Source: Cyanobacteria bacterium FACHB-DQ100 (GTDB taxonomy: Bacteria > Cyanobacteriota > Cyanobacteriia > Leptolyngbyales > Leptolyngbyaceae). Taken from it: 33,561 bases of DNA. The translations under genes and the position numbers were made by a program. Positions 1 through 7,227 of the stretch are shown piece after piece. The stretch spans positions 1 through 33,561 of the forward strand of contig JACJNW010000005.1 of the NCBI GenBank assembly GCA_014695195.1. The letters are read 5' to 3'. The notes under the pieces are model-generated. The model was not told the DNA's origin, did no database searches, and worked only from the letters and a program-made list of their open reading frames with translations. Positions within the stretch are counted from its first letter, which is position 1. Each line of letters starts with the position of its first letter.

Positions 1-109
1 TCGCGCTGCAGATCAAGGGGCAATGCCAGCGCCGATCAACCATACAAAAAAGTGCCAAGCTTGCAGCCTGCAAAGAATCTGCTTGCCGTTTGAGGTCAGA
101 TCTCTGATG

Positions 110-292
110 CAAGCAAAGCTCTGAATCCCGGCAACGGGACTGAAACTAGACCGGGCGCCAGCACGAACCAGAGCGCAGGGTCGCAAAGCTCTGAATCCCG
201 GCAACGGGACTGAAACAAAGGTAAAGCCGTTTTGCCCGTAGACACAGCATTTCAAGTCGCAAAGCTCTGAATCTCGGCAACGGGACTGAAAC
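110..292 (+). CRISPR. Short CRISPR remnant: three 37-nt repeats, two spacers, type I-D-like
   Basis: Three near-identical 37-nt units lie at 110-146, 180-216 and 256-292, separated by spacers of 33 nt (147-179) and 39 nt (217-255). Each contains the hairpin TCCCG-GCAA-CGGGA and ends in ACTGAAAC, the 8-nt crRNA handle known from cyanobacterial type I-D repeats, so the array most likely reads on the + strand. The first copy differs in its first three bases (CAA instead of GTC). The third has C to T in the stem, which still allows a G-U pair. A further 36 nt (293-328), the length of a spacer, precede the inverted repeat of an insertion sequence at 329, so the array may have been cut there. No cas gene is visible. 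Bases 1-109 show no further repeat and no gene I can support. Confidence 0.85.
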
Positions 293-328
293 ACTAAGGA
301 AACTGGCTTACTTGAAGTCAACATAGGG

Positions 329-1053
329 GGCATTATCAACTTAACCGCATGCGTTCAACACTAAGCACTGTAATCCTTGAACATTCAAGCGCTGCTGAAT
401 GTTACGCAGTAACTCTCACACAAGCAATTTCTCGCCACTCCTCAAAGCGTTGGCATAGTTGTTCTCGGTATCGTTTTGCACTTAGTTCATGTTGCTTCGG
501 GTGGAAGTGGCCTCGAATCGGTTCAAAGGCTGAAAGGAATCGTTGCGCTTGCCCTAGAGATTTGAATCGCCTCATGCGTCGTTCTCGGACTCTTGTAGGT
601 TGATGCGAGTTCTCCGCTCGATTGTTCAGCCCCTTATGAGTTCGATGCTCCACGCTCGGCATCACTCGTTTCTTTGCCGCTTCGTAGCTCTTCAGTTTGT
701 CGGTGACCATCATCCGTGGCACGAAACCTTGTTTCTTCAGCAGTTTATGAAAAAAACGTGCTGCTGCATGGGTATCTCGATGTCGTTGCAGCAGCACACC
801 CAATACAGTGCTCTCCGCATCCACCGCTCGCCACAAATAATATTGCTTTCCCTTGATCGTCACCACGACCTCATCAAGATGCCATTTATCAGCGATGAAC
901 GGGCGTTTCCGTCGCAGCGGATTGGCGTATTGCTGCCCGAATTTACAGTAACTGATGATTTCGCCGGGAAATTGATGACGGGAGTACATGAGAAGATATG
1001 ATCCGAGTTGAACCAGTCCGATTATTCTACGTTCCGATTAACCTGACAATGCC
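329..1053 (-). mobile_element. IS6-family-type insertion sequence, internally deleted
   Basis: The left end has GGCATTATCAACTTAACC (329-346), which matches the ends of the intact copy at 26382-27210. The right end (about 1036-1053) is a weaker version, and part of it doubles as IS5-type coding sequence. The spacing from the transposase start to the right end (64 bp) equals that of the intact copy, but the element is about 105 bp shorter because of an in-frame deletion in the transposase. The 8 bp on each side (ACATAGGG and GAAAATAG) do not match, so no target-site duplication remains. It lies right after the CRISPR remnant. Confidence 0.8.
402..989 (-). pseudogene. IS6-family transposase with an in-frame 35-codon deletion
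   Basis: A 195-residue reading frame aligns with the 230-residue transposase at 26446-27138 over its whole length, except that residues 16-50 of the intact copy are missing, so the text jumps from EIISYC to KFGQQYAN. The missing part is the N-terminal helix-turn-helix region (SYRDIEKMM ... YESIREWCQ) that binds the element ends in IS6 transposases. The DDE catalytic core is still present: WHLDE, VTDKLKSY and NNRAENSH. The frame stays open, so a protein could be made, but it should lack end-specific DNA binding. Loss of activity is inferred from the family. Confidence 0.8.
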
Positions 1054-1209
1054 GAAAATAGCATTAATAACAATGCCGAAAATAGCATTAATAACTTTGC
1101 GCATACTGCGAAAACGCGGACGCCTACTGAGTTGAGATGCTGGAGTTAATGGTTCAAGGATTGTCCACTCATCATCAGACACATCAGTATTGTAAGATTT
1201 CCGATTCAT
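1042..1209 (-). pseudogene. N-terminal fragment of an IS5-type transposase
   Basis: The first 50 or so residues (YNTDVSDDEWTILEPLTP ... MRKVINAIFGIV) match the conserved start of IS5-group transposases, in which a D/E-x-EW motif and 'VxNAIFYIVRTGCxW' occur. After INAIFGIV the protein repeats INAIFGIV once more because of a 24-bp tandem duplication. It then runs into the end of the IS6-type element and stops. Only this amino-terminal piece survives. The IS6-type element most likely inserted into or recombined with this gene. Confidence 0.7.
1047..1094. repeat. 24-bp perfect tandem duplication at an IS junction
   Basis: Bases 1047-1070 and 1071-1094 are identical 24-mers (beginning CAATGCCGAAAATAG). 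They lie inside the IS5-type transposase fragment, exactly where the IS6-type element joins it, and they add eight residues to the reading frame without shifting it. Confidence 0.9.
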
Positions 1210-1258
1210 GTCTCCATTCTAACAAATGGGTATAATCTGCTACTTCTCAAACGTCCTC

Positions 1259-2974
1259 TTAGAACGAGGAGCTATATTGAATCGAGAAGTAGATGCCATT
1301 CTCTTGCAAGGTGCGCTTTTCATTCTCGATCGACACCAACGGAAATCCAAAATCAATCCGGGCTGAAAAATCCTCGCCTTGCTGCCATAGTAAGCCGAAT
1401 CCCGCCCCAACCAGCGTATTTTTCGCAGGATTTTCTCCACTCCGATTCCAGCCTGTACCCAAATCGATAAACGGTGTGAGTTGAACAATTCCCCCACTGG
1501 GTCTAAAAATCGGCAACCGCAACTCGGTTGAGAACAAAAATCCATTATTCGTGAGGAGGGCATCTTGTCGATAGCCGCGAACCGTTTCGACTCCCCCAAT
1601 GCCAATCTGCTCGAAAGGAACTAAGGTATGCCCGGCAAGCTGCAAATCTCCTCGAATTAACAACAATGACTCTCTCGCTAAAAGCCTTGTCCATTGCGCC
1701 TGTCCTCGCCAGGCAAAAAATTGACTATCGGGATCTTGATCATTGAGCGTGGCACCGAACAAACCTAAACCCAAGCTAAACTGCGATCGCGCAGCAAACA
1801 CTTGCCGATCGCTGCGCTGCACATACTCCTGAAAAAACCGCAATGCTGAAATTCGGGTTCGTCCTTGCGCGTCAGCCCCCGGAGACAACGGAAATGGACC
1901 AATATTATTAATGCCGAGTTCGGTTTGACTTTCTTGCCGCGAAAAGGTCAACCCCAAGGCGAATTCATCGGTCGAACGCTGAATGATCGGCTGTCTGAAC
2001 GTCAATTCGTAATAGCGCGATCTCGCTGTGATATCGAGAACATCAAACGGCTCTTCAATCACGCGACTGCGAGTACTGCCATAAGCAAGCCTCAATGTTC
2101 CATTGCGTGGATTGAGAGGAATGGTATAGCTCAAATCCACGCCATTGCTTCCATCCGTTTTAGTGTAAGTTGCACTGAGACTATCGCCGAAACCGAGCAA
2201 GTTCGCTTGTGAGACTCCAAACTGTCGTCGAAATGAGCCGACACTGGGTGATCGCGCATTATCGAGTGACGGAGTAACGGTGAGCGTTTTGGCTTCTGCG
2301 ATCGTCACTTGTAAAATGCTGGTTCCGGGGCGCGTTCCGGCTTGCAAATCGGCTGAAATCGAAGCAATTAGAGGATCAAGCTGCAATAGCCGCAAGCCTT
2401 CGAGCAAACGATTCACATTCAAGGGCTTCTGAGCAACAAGACCGATGCGGCTACGGACATAGGCAGGATTGAGGCGACGCGTTCCGAGCACATTGACACT
2501 CTCGATCGTACCTTCAATGATTTGAATCTTGACCGTGCCACCCGTCAGCACTTGCGGCGGCAAAATGGCAGCAGAGGTGACATAGCTGCGCTTGACATAG
2601 AAATCTGTAATTTCAGTTCTCAACTGCAACAACTCTGCAAATGAAACATTGCGATCCACATATTTGCGAGTAATTTCAGAAAAGTCTTGCGCCCGAAAGA
2701 CTGTGCTCCCGACAATTTCAATTTGTTTGAGTTGAATGGTATCGGGAACGTTACCAGGAGCTTCAGGTGTCGGTTGTAACGGAGCAATCGGAAGCAGTTG
2801 ATCCGGAGGAGGCAGCGGAGCTGGCGTAGCTTCCAACGGCGAGGGTTGTGAGGGAAGCGGGCGTGGTAGATCTTGAGGCGGAGGAATGGGAATGCGCTGA
2901 GCAAGTCCCGGAGAAGAAGTAGCAATCGTAACGCCAAGCGTCAGCAGAACTTGAAGTTGCGATCGAAACATCAT
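1259..2974 (-). CDS. ShlB/FhaC/HecB-family outer-membrane transporter (TpsB)
   Basis: This 571-residue protein is the outer-membrane partner of a two-partner (type Vb) secretion system; it should move a TpsA exoprotein such as the one at 4099-7227 across the outer membrane. A signal peptide is visible at residues 1-26 (ending GLAQ), followed by a proline-rich linker (28-75), two POTRA-like segments (about 81-156 and 157-230; QLKQIEIVGSTVF opens the first) and a beta-barrel from about 240 to the C-terminal phenylalanine. The family motif VRGY occurs near residue 465 (GGVETVRGYRQD). The length is usual for the family. A GAGGG ribosome site lies 6 bp before the ATG at 2974. It is read away from tpsA, with an IS remnant and another gene between them, and is bracketed by two inverted IS6-type ends. 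Confidence 0.93.
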   Translation of the reverse strand: MMFRSQLQVLLTLGVTIATSSPGLAQRIPIPPPQDLPRPLPSQPSPLEATPAPLPPPDQLLPIAPLQPTPEAPGNVPDTIQLKQIEIVGSTVFRAQDFSEITRKYVDRNVSFAELLQLRTEITDFYVKRSYVTSAAILPPQVLTGGTVKIQIIEGTIESVNVLGTRRLNPAYVRSRIGLVAQKPLNVNRLLEGLRLLQLDPLIASISADLQAGTRPGTSILQVTIAEAKTLTVTPSLDNARSPSVGSFRRQFGVSQANLLGFGDSLSATYTKTDGSNGVDLSYTIPLNPRNGTLRLAYGSTRSRVIEEPFDVLDITARSRYYELTFRQPIIQRSTDEFALGLTFSRQESQTELGINNIGPFPLSPGADAQGRTRISALRFFQEYVQRSDRQVFAARSQFSLGLGLFGATLNDQDPDSQFFAWRGQAQWTRLLARESLLLIRGDLQLAGHTLVPFEQIGIGGVETVRGYRQDALLTNNGFLFSTELRLPIFRPSGGIVQLTPFIDLGTGWNRSGENPAKNTLVGAGFGLLWQQGEDFSARIDFGFPLVSIENEKRTLQENGIYFSIQYSSSF

Positions 2975-3074
2975 TTCACCCTCATAGCAGAGCTATTTTT
3001 ATTTAACTCTTTGTTGCACCTTGACGATCCCCTAATATGAACAAGAAAAGCACTAGCGGACTAGCCTCAGGAGC

Positions 3075-3428
3075 GATGAAGCGACAAAGAAACAGGCGAT
3101 AAAGCGAGTATAACATCAACAACACAAGGGATTGAACAATCGAGTAGAGAACTTGCATTAACCCACACGAGTGCGAGAGCGGCGAATGCAACAATTTAAA
3201 TCCCCAGGGCAAGCGCAACGATTTCTCTCAGCCTTTGAACCAATCCGAGGACACTTTCACCCGAAGCAACATGACCTGAGTGTAAAACGCTACCTAGAAC
3301 AGCTACGCCAACGATTTGAGGAGTGGCGAGAAATTGCTTGAAAGTTGCTGGTAACATTGAGCAACGCTTGAATGTTCAAGGATATACTGTGCTTAATCTT
3401 GAAGGTACATGGTTAAGTTGATAATGCC
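3075..3428 (+). mobile_element. Degraded 3' part of an IS6-type element
   Basis: From about 3075 the + strand resembles the second half of the transposase gene at 26446-27138, with small indels and stops in its first 100 bp. The last 45 or so codons are clean (about IRGHFHPKQHDLSVKRYLEQ ... EEWREIA, stop at 3339-3341). After a 3' stretch also shared with the element at 329-1053, it ends in the inverted repeat GGTTAAGTTGATAATGCC (3411-3428). The 5' half of the element is missing. Bases 2975-3074, upstream of it, show no gene. Confidence 0.8.
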
Positions 3429-3518
3429 GCTGTGATGCTTCTAACGACTTCATTTATTCCCCCGCACCCATGCGAAAACATCAATTTAACACTCGTGGAT
3501 AACAATAGGGTCTGTATA

Positions 3519-3806
3519 TTAGCAATAAGCTGTGATATCTTCACCACAAACATCAGCTAGGTAGCAGAGGGCTTTGAACCGCAAGCCAACTAATTGTTCA
3601 TAAAACGGGTTCAGTTTGCACATTGGAGGTATGTGGAGGAGAACGCGATCGCAAAAACGAATATCTCGTTCAAAGGGGCAGTGCGAGGGAATGAGGCGAC
3701 AGAGAAGTTGTGCCATTTTGGGGTTATTGATCTCAATCGCATCCAGCTTGTTCGCAATTAATTGCAGAAGGCTAATTTTCGTTGGGTTGCAAATTAAGCT
3801 CAACAT
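3519..3806 (-). CDS. Mo-dependent nitrogenase C-terminal domain family protein
   Basis: A 95-residue protein whose second half (CRLIPSHCPFERDIRF ... HIPPMCKLNPFYEQLVGLRFKALCYLADVCGEDITAYC) matches the small cyanobacterial family annotated as 'Mo-dependent nitrogenase C-terminal' (PF06967). The name comes from a domain once noted next to nitrogenase proteins. Stand-alone copies occur in cyanobacteria, and their role is not established. There is no signal peptide or membrane segment. Five cysteines and the Leu-Asn-Pro-x-Tyr-Glu-Gln-Leu core are conserved features. It sits alone between an IS remnant and tpsA, and nothing nearby suggests nitrogen fixation. Confidence 0.78.
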   Translation of the reverse strand: MLSLICNPTKISLLQLIANKLDAIEINNPKMAQLLCRLIPSHCPFERDIRFCDRVLLHIPPMCKLNPFYEQLVGLRFKALCYLADVCGEDITAYC

Positions 3807-4098
3807 AACTAATCACCTGAATGAACATCTACCGAGTAGAGGCTTTTAGTAGTTGTTTGCCTCTATTGATTTATCAAATAATGCTTGTAGTTTTATACAG
3901 ATTAGAAGAATCGTTTGCCTATTTGCAGTGGAATTTCTGTTGTTATTGCTTCCTGTTACGCTCACTTTTCGTAATAAAAACGAGCTAATTTTGGCGATAA
4001 ACTAGTATCATATTTCCCTTTAAGACCCTCAGCGCAAAATGCAACACGAAGCGCTGGATGGATTGATACAGGTAAGACTTTGAAAAACTTTAAGTACG
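3807..4098. other. Intergenic region between divergent genes
   Basis: These 292 bp separate the minus-strand Mo-nitro_C gene and plus-strand tpsA. A 7-bp inverted repeat (TAGAGGC at 3837-3843, GCCTCTA at 3859-3865) is the only structure I noticed. The region is AT-rich and probably holds both promoters, but no convincing -35/-10 pair was found. Confidence 0.5.
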
Positions 4099-7000
4099 AT
4101 GATGCAATCCCTAGATAAGCGTTTCCTAAATTTAACGATCGCAGTACTCTTGTCACCCACACTCGCGATCGCTTCAGGCTTATTAATATCTCCGGTCCCA
4201 GCTCAAGTGATTCCTGATCGGAGCCTTTCTAACAATTCGAGCGTTGCCGTTGAGGGAAACGTCAGCACCATCACGGGCGGAACGTTAGCAGGAAAAAACT
4301 TGTTTCATAGCTTTAGTCAATTCTCAGTTCCCACGAATGGCACTGCTTATTTTAATAATACCTCAGACATTCAGAACATCCTGAGCCGCGTTACCGGTAG
4401 CTCTATTTCCAATATTGATGGACTCATTCGAGCCAATGGCACCGCCAGTTTATTCTTGATCAATCCCAATGGAATTATTTTTGGAAAGAATGCAAAGTTG
4501 CAAATTGGCGGTTCGTTACTAGCAACCACTGCTGATGCGATTCAGTTCGATGACCAAAATTCGTTTAGTGCTTCTGATCCGAATGCTGCTCCACTGTTAA
4601 CGGTGAATCCTTCAGCGTTGCTCTTCAACCGCATCGAGCGAGCAGGGATTCAAAATAACTCACACACTTCTTCGAGTGCTGACGAAGCTTTTGGGTTAAA
4701 GGTTCGTGAGGGTCGCAGTTTGCTGCTCGTGGGTGGCAACATTGACATGAGGGGGAGCAGATTAACTGCTCCGGGTGGACGGGTGGAGTTGGTAGGCGTG
4801 GCAGATAAAGGACGAGTGGATCTCAAACTCAGCGGTGAGGAATTGCGGTTGGAGGTTCCCAAGGGTCTGACCCGTGCTCCGGTTGCTCTGACCGATGGGG
4901 CTCGAATTTCCGTTGCTAAAGATAATGGTGGCAGTATTGCGATCGTGGCTCAGTCTTTGGAGATTGCCAATAAAAGTGATTTGGAGGCAGGAATTGCACC
5001 AAAATTAGGGACAGAAGAGAGTAAAGCCGGAGACGTTACGCTCGATGCGATCGATGCAATCACTGTGACGGGAGAATCTCAAATTAAGAATATTGTGGCC
5101 CCGAACAGCACAGGTCAAGGGGGCAAGATTAGCATTCATACTGGCTCACTTTCGATGCTAGAGGGATCGCAACTCAACGCCTCTACTTTTGGAACTGGCA
5201 ATGCGGGCGCAATCGTTATTCGCGCACGTGGTCAAGTTACCCTGAAAGGGAACCTAGACGGAGGGTCAGGTGATCGATTTAGTGGAGCTCAGAGCCGAGT
5301 CGGTGATAGTAAATTGGGTCCTAACGTTCATGGACGGGGAGGAAATATTGAGATTGAAGCGAAATCCCTCTTGATCGAAGATCGCGCACGGTTGAGTACT
5401 AGCACTTACGGGTATGGAAACGCTGGAAATGTCACCATCCGCGCGGCTGACAGCGTTACAGTACGAGGTCCAGGACCGACTCAGGCAGAGGGTAGGGCAA
5501 TCAGCAGCAACGTACATGATCCGGCTAGGCAATTAAAAATAGAGCCGGAAACATACCGGAGCGGCGGAATTGTTACGATTGAGACTGGCTCACTTTCAAT
5601 TACCAATAATGCTCTAATCTCAGTTGATACAAACGGCAAAGGCAACGCTGGAAGTGTCCAGATCAACGCTAAGGATGTAGTCTTATCAAGCAGCAACATT
5701 GTGAGCCGTTTAGGAGAAATAGAGATGCCCGATGCCAAGGGAAATGGGGGTAAGATCGACATTGAGACAGACTCACTCAGAATCGATAACAAGATAGAGC
5801 AGGGTAATGCTGGATTGAGCGTTAGCACCTATGGTCAGGGCAACGCTGGAAGTATCACCATTAATGCTCGAGACATTACTCTGACAAATTCAGGGAGCCG
5901 TATCAGTAGCAATGTTCATCCAGGGGCTAACGGAAACGGTGGAAAAATTAAGATTTCAACTGAATCATTCTCAATTCGCGATCGTGCTAACGTGTTTATC
6001 AAAACCGAAGGACGTGGAAACGCTGGAAGCCTCAAAATTGAGACAGGCTCGCTCAGAATCGATAACAAGATAGGGCAGGATAATGCTGGACTGAGTGTTA
6101 GCACCTATGGTCAGGGCAACGCTGGAAATATTACCATTAATGCTCGAGACATTATTCTGACAAATCCAGGAAGCCGGATCAGTAGCAATGTTCATCCAGG
6201 AGCTAGCGGAAACGGTGGAGAAATTAAGATTTCAACTGAATCGCTCTCAATTCGCGATCGTGCTAACGTGTTTATCAAAACCGAAGGACATGGAAACGCT
6301 GGAAGCCTAGAGATTCTGGCGCACTACGGTAACGTTTCGATCGAGAACGGTAGTCGATTGAGTGCAAGTACCCTTATACAAGGTAAGGAAGATACAAGCA
6401 ATATAACAGCGGGTAACATTAGTCTCCAAGCTCGGCGGCTCTTACTGGATAATCAAGCTGAAATTCTTGGAGAAACGACGAGTAGTCAGAACGGCGGTAA
6501 TATTACTCTCACTTTAGGCAATCTCTTGTTGCTGCGGCGCAGTAGTAATATTTCAACCTCAGCAGGTACAGAAGAGGGAACTGGAAATGGTGGTAATATT
6601 ACGATTCGTTCTCCCCTAATTGTTACTGTTCCCACTGAAAGAAGTAACATCACTACCGAAGCTTATACAGGAACGGGCGGCAAGATTAACATCACGACGC
6701 AAGGTTTGATAGGATTCCAGCAACAATCACGAAATCCACAATTAAGCCGTATTTCTGCTAGTTCCGACTTTGGGATTGATGGACAAGTGAACATTAATGT
6801 TCTGAGTGTGAATCCAAGCCAAGGATTAGTGAATTTACCAACCGTTTCCGTCGATGCTTCTCGGTTAATCACGCAACAGTGTTCACCAAGTCGGGCAAGC
6901 GGAGAGATCAGCCAGTTTGTCATCACCGGACGCGGTGGACTACCAACTGCACCCGGTGAACCTTTGAGAAGTTCGTCGGTGCTGACACCTTGGGTCAATC

Positions 7001-7227
7001 TTCCCTCTGATGTGGCGATTAGCACAGAGCAAAATGCGGCAAGAAGCGGTGTCAATACTAAGCCAGATGCTGTTCGTCAAAGTTCAAACCGTGCAGCTTC
7101 TCCACCCGAAAAACTAGTCGAAGCCCAAGGATGGGTGAAAGATGCTCAGGGAAACGTCGCGTTGATTGCTCAGGTGCCGTCTGATTCTTCTGTTCAGCTC
7201 TCATCGGTTCCCTGCCATGGATTCTAA
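4099..7227 (+). CDS. Filamentous-hemagglutinin N-terminal domain exoprotein (TpsA)
   Basis: A secreted protein of 1042 residues, the probable cargo of the TpsB transporter. Residues 1-36 form a signal peptide (hydrophobic core, then SPVPAQ). About 37-165 form the FHA/TPS secretion domain with the hallmarks NPNGIIFGKNAKL and GGSLLATTADAIQF. The middle is a right-handed beta-helix made of degenerate GNAG-(S/N)-ITI-(N/R)A(R/K)D-type repeats, including a nearly exact 92-residue duplication (5764-6315). The C-terminal part (CSPSRASGEISQFVITGRGGLP, then AQGWVKDAQGNVALIAQ) matches the tail seen in cyanobacterial TpsA proteins. No Shine-Dalgarno sequence precedes the ATGATG start. The stop overlaps the next gene, so the two are probably cotranscribed. 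The cargo's target (adhesion, surface layer or other) cannot be read from sequence. Confidence 0.92.
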   Translation: MMQSLDKRFLNLTIAVLLSPTLAIASGLLISPVPAQVIPDRSLSNNSSVAVEGNVSTITGGTLAGKNLFHSFSQFSVPTNGTAYFNNTSDIQNILSRVTGSSISNIDGLIRANGTASLFLINPNGIIFGKNAKLQIGGSLLATTADAIQFDDQNSFSASDPNAAPLLTVNPSALLFNRIERAGIQNNSHTSSSADEAFGLKVREGRSLLLVGGNIDMRGSRLTAPGGRVELVGVADKGRVDLKLSGEELRLEVPKGLTRAPVALTDGARISVAKDNGGSIAIVAQSLEIANKSDLEAGIAPKLGTEESKAGDVTLDAIDAITVTGESQIKNIVAPNSTGQGGKISIHTGSLSMLEGSQLNASTFGTGNAGAIVIRARGQVTLKGNLDGGSGDRFSGAQSRVGDSKLGPNVHGRGGNIEIEAKSLLIEDRARLSTSTYGYGNAGNVTIRAADSVTVRGPGPTQAEGRAISSNVHDPARQLKIEPETYRSGGIVTIETGSLSITNNALISVDTNGKGNAGSVQINAKDVVLSSSNIVSRLGEIEMPDAKGNGGKIDIETDSLRIDNKIEQGNAGLSVSTYGQGNAGSITINARDITLTNSGSRISSNVHPGANGNGGKIKISTESFSIRDRANVFIKTEGRGNAGSLKIETGSLRIDNKIGQDNAGLSVSTYGQGNAGNITINARDIILTNPGSRISSNVHPGASGNGGEIKISTESLSIRDRANVFIKTEGHGNAGSLEILAHYGNVSIENGSRLSASTLIQGKEDTSNITAGNISLQARRLLLDNQAEILGETTSSQNGGNITLTLGNLLLLRRSSNISTSAGTEEGTGNGGNITIRSPLIVTVPTERSNITTEAYTGTGGKINITTQGLIGFQQQSRNPQLSRISASSDFGIDGQVNINVLSVNPSQGLVNLPTVSVDASRLITQQCSPSRASGEISQFVITGRGGLPTAPGEPLRSSSVLTPWVNLPSDVAISTEQNAARSGVNTKPDAVRQSSNRAASPPEKLVEAQGWVKDAQGNVALIAQVPSDSSVQLSSVPCHGF
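5764..6315 (+). repeat. 276-bp tandem duplication inside tpsA
   Basis: Bases 5764-6039 and 6040-6315 are two copies of a 276-bp (92-codon) unit. They encode LRIDNKI-(E/G)-Q ... LSVSTYGQGNAG ... SSNVHPGA ... RDRANVFIKTEG with only scattered differences. Most other repeats in the protein are far more diverged, so this duplication is recent. Confidence 0.88.

Noticed and set aside
110-292. A functional link between the CRISPR remnant and the CHAT proteins, as in type III-E (Craspase)
   Set aside because: The repeats are type I-D-like, no gRAMP or any cas gene is in the window, and the CHAT proteins have secretion/sensor contexts. Only the protease-sigma logic is comparable.
2984-3000. ATAGC-AGA-GCTAT-TTTT hairpin read as a + strand terminator
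   Set aside because: No + strand gene lies before it; on the minus strand it is in the 5' region of tpsB without a T-run. The stem is only 5 bp.
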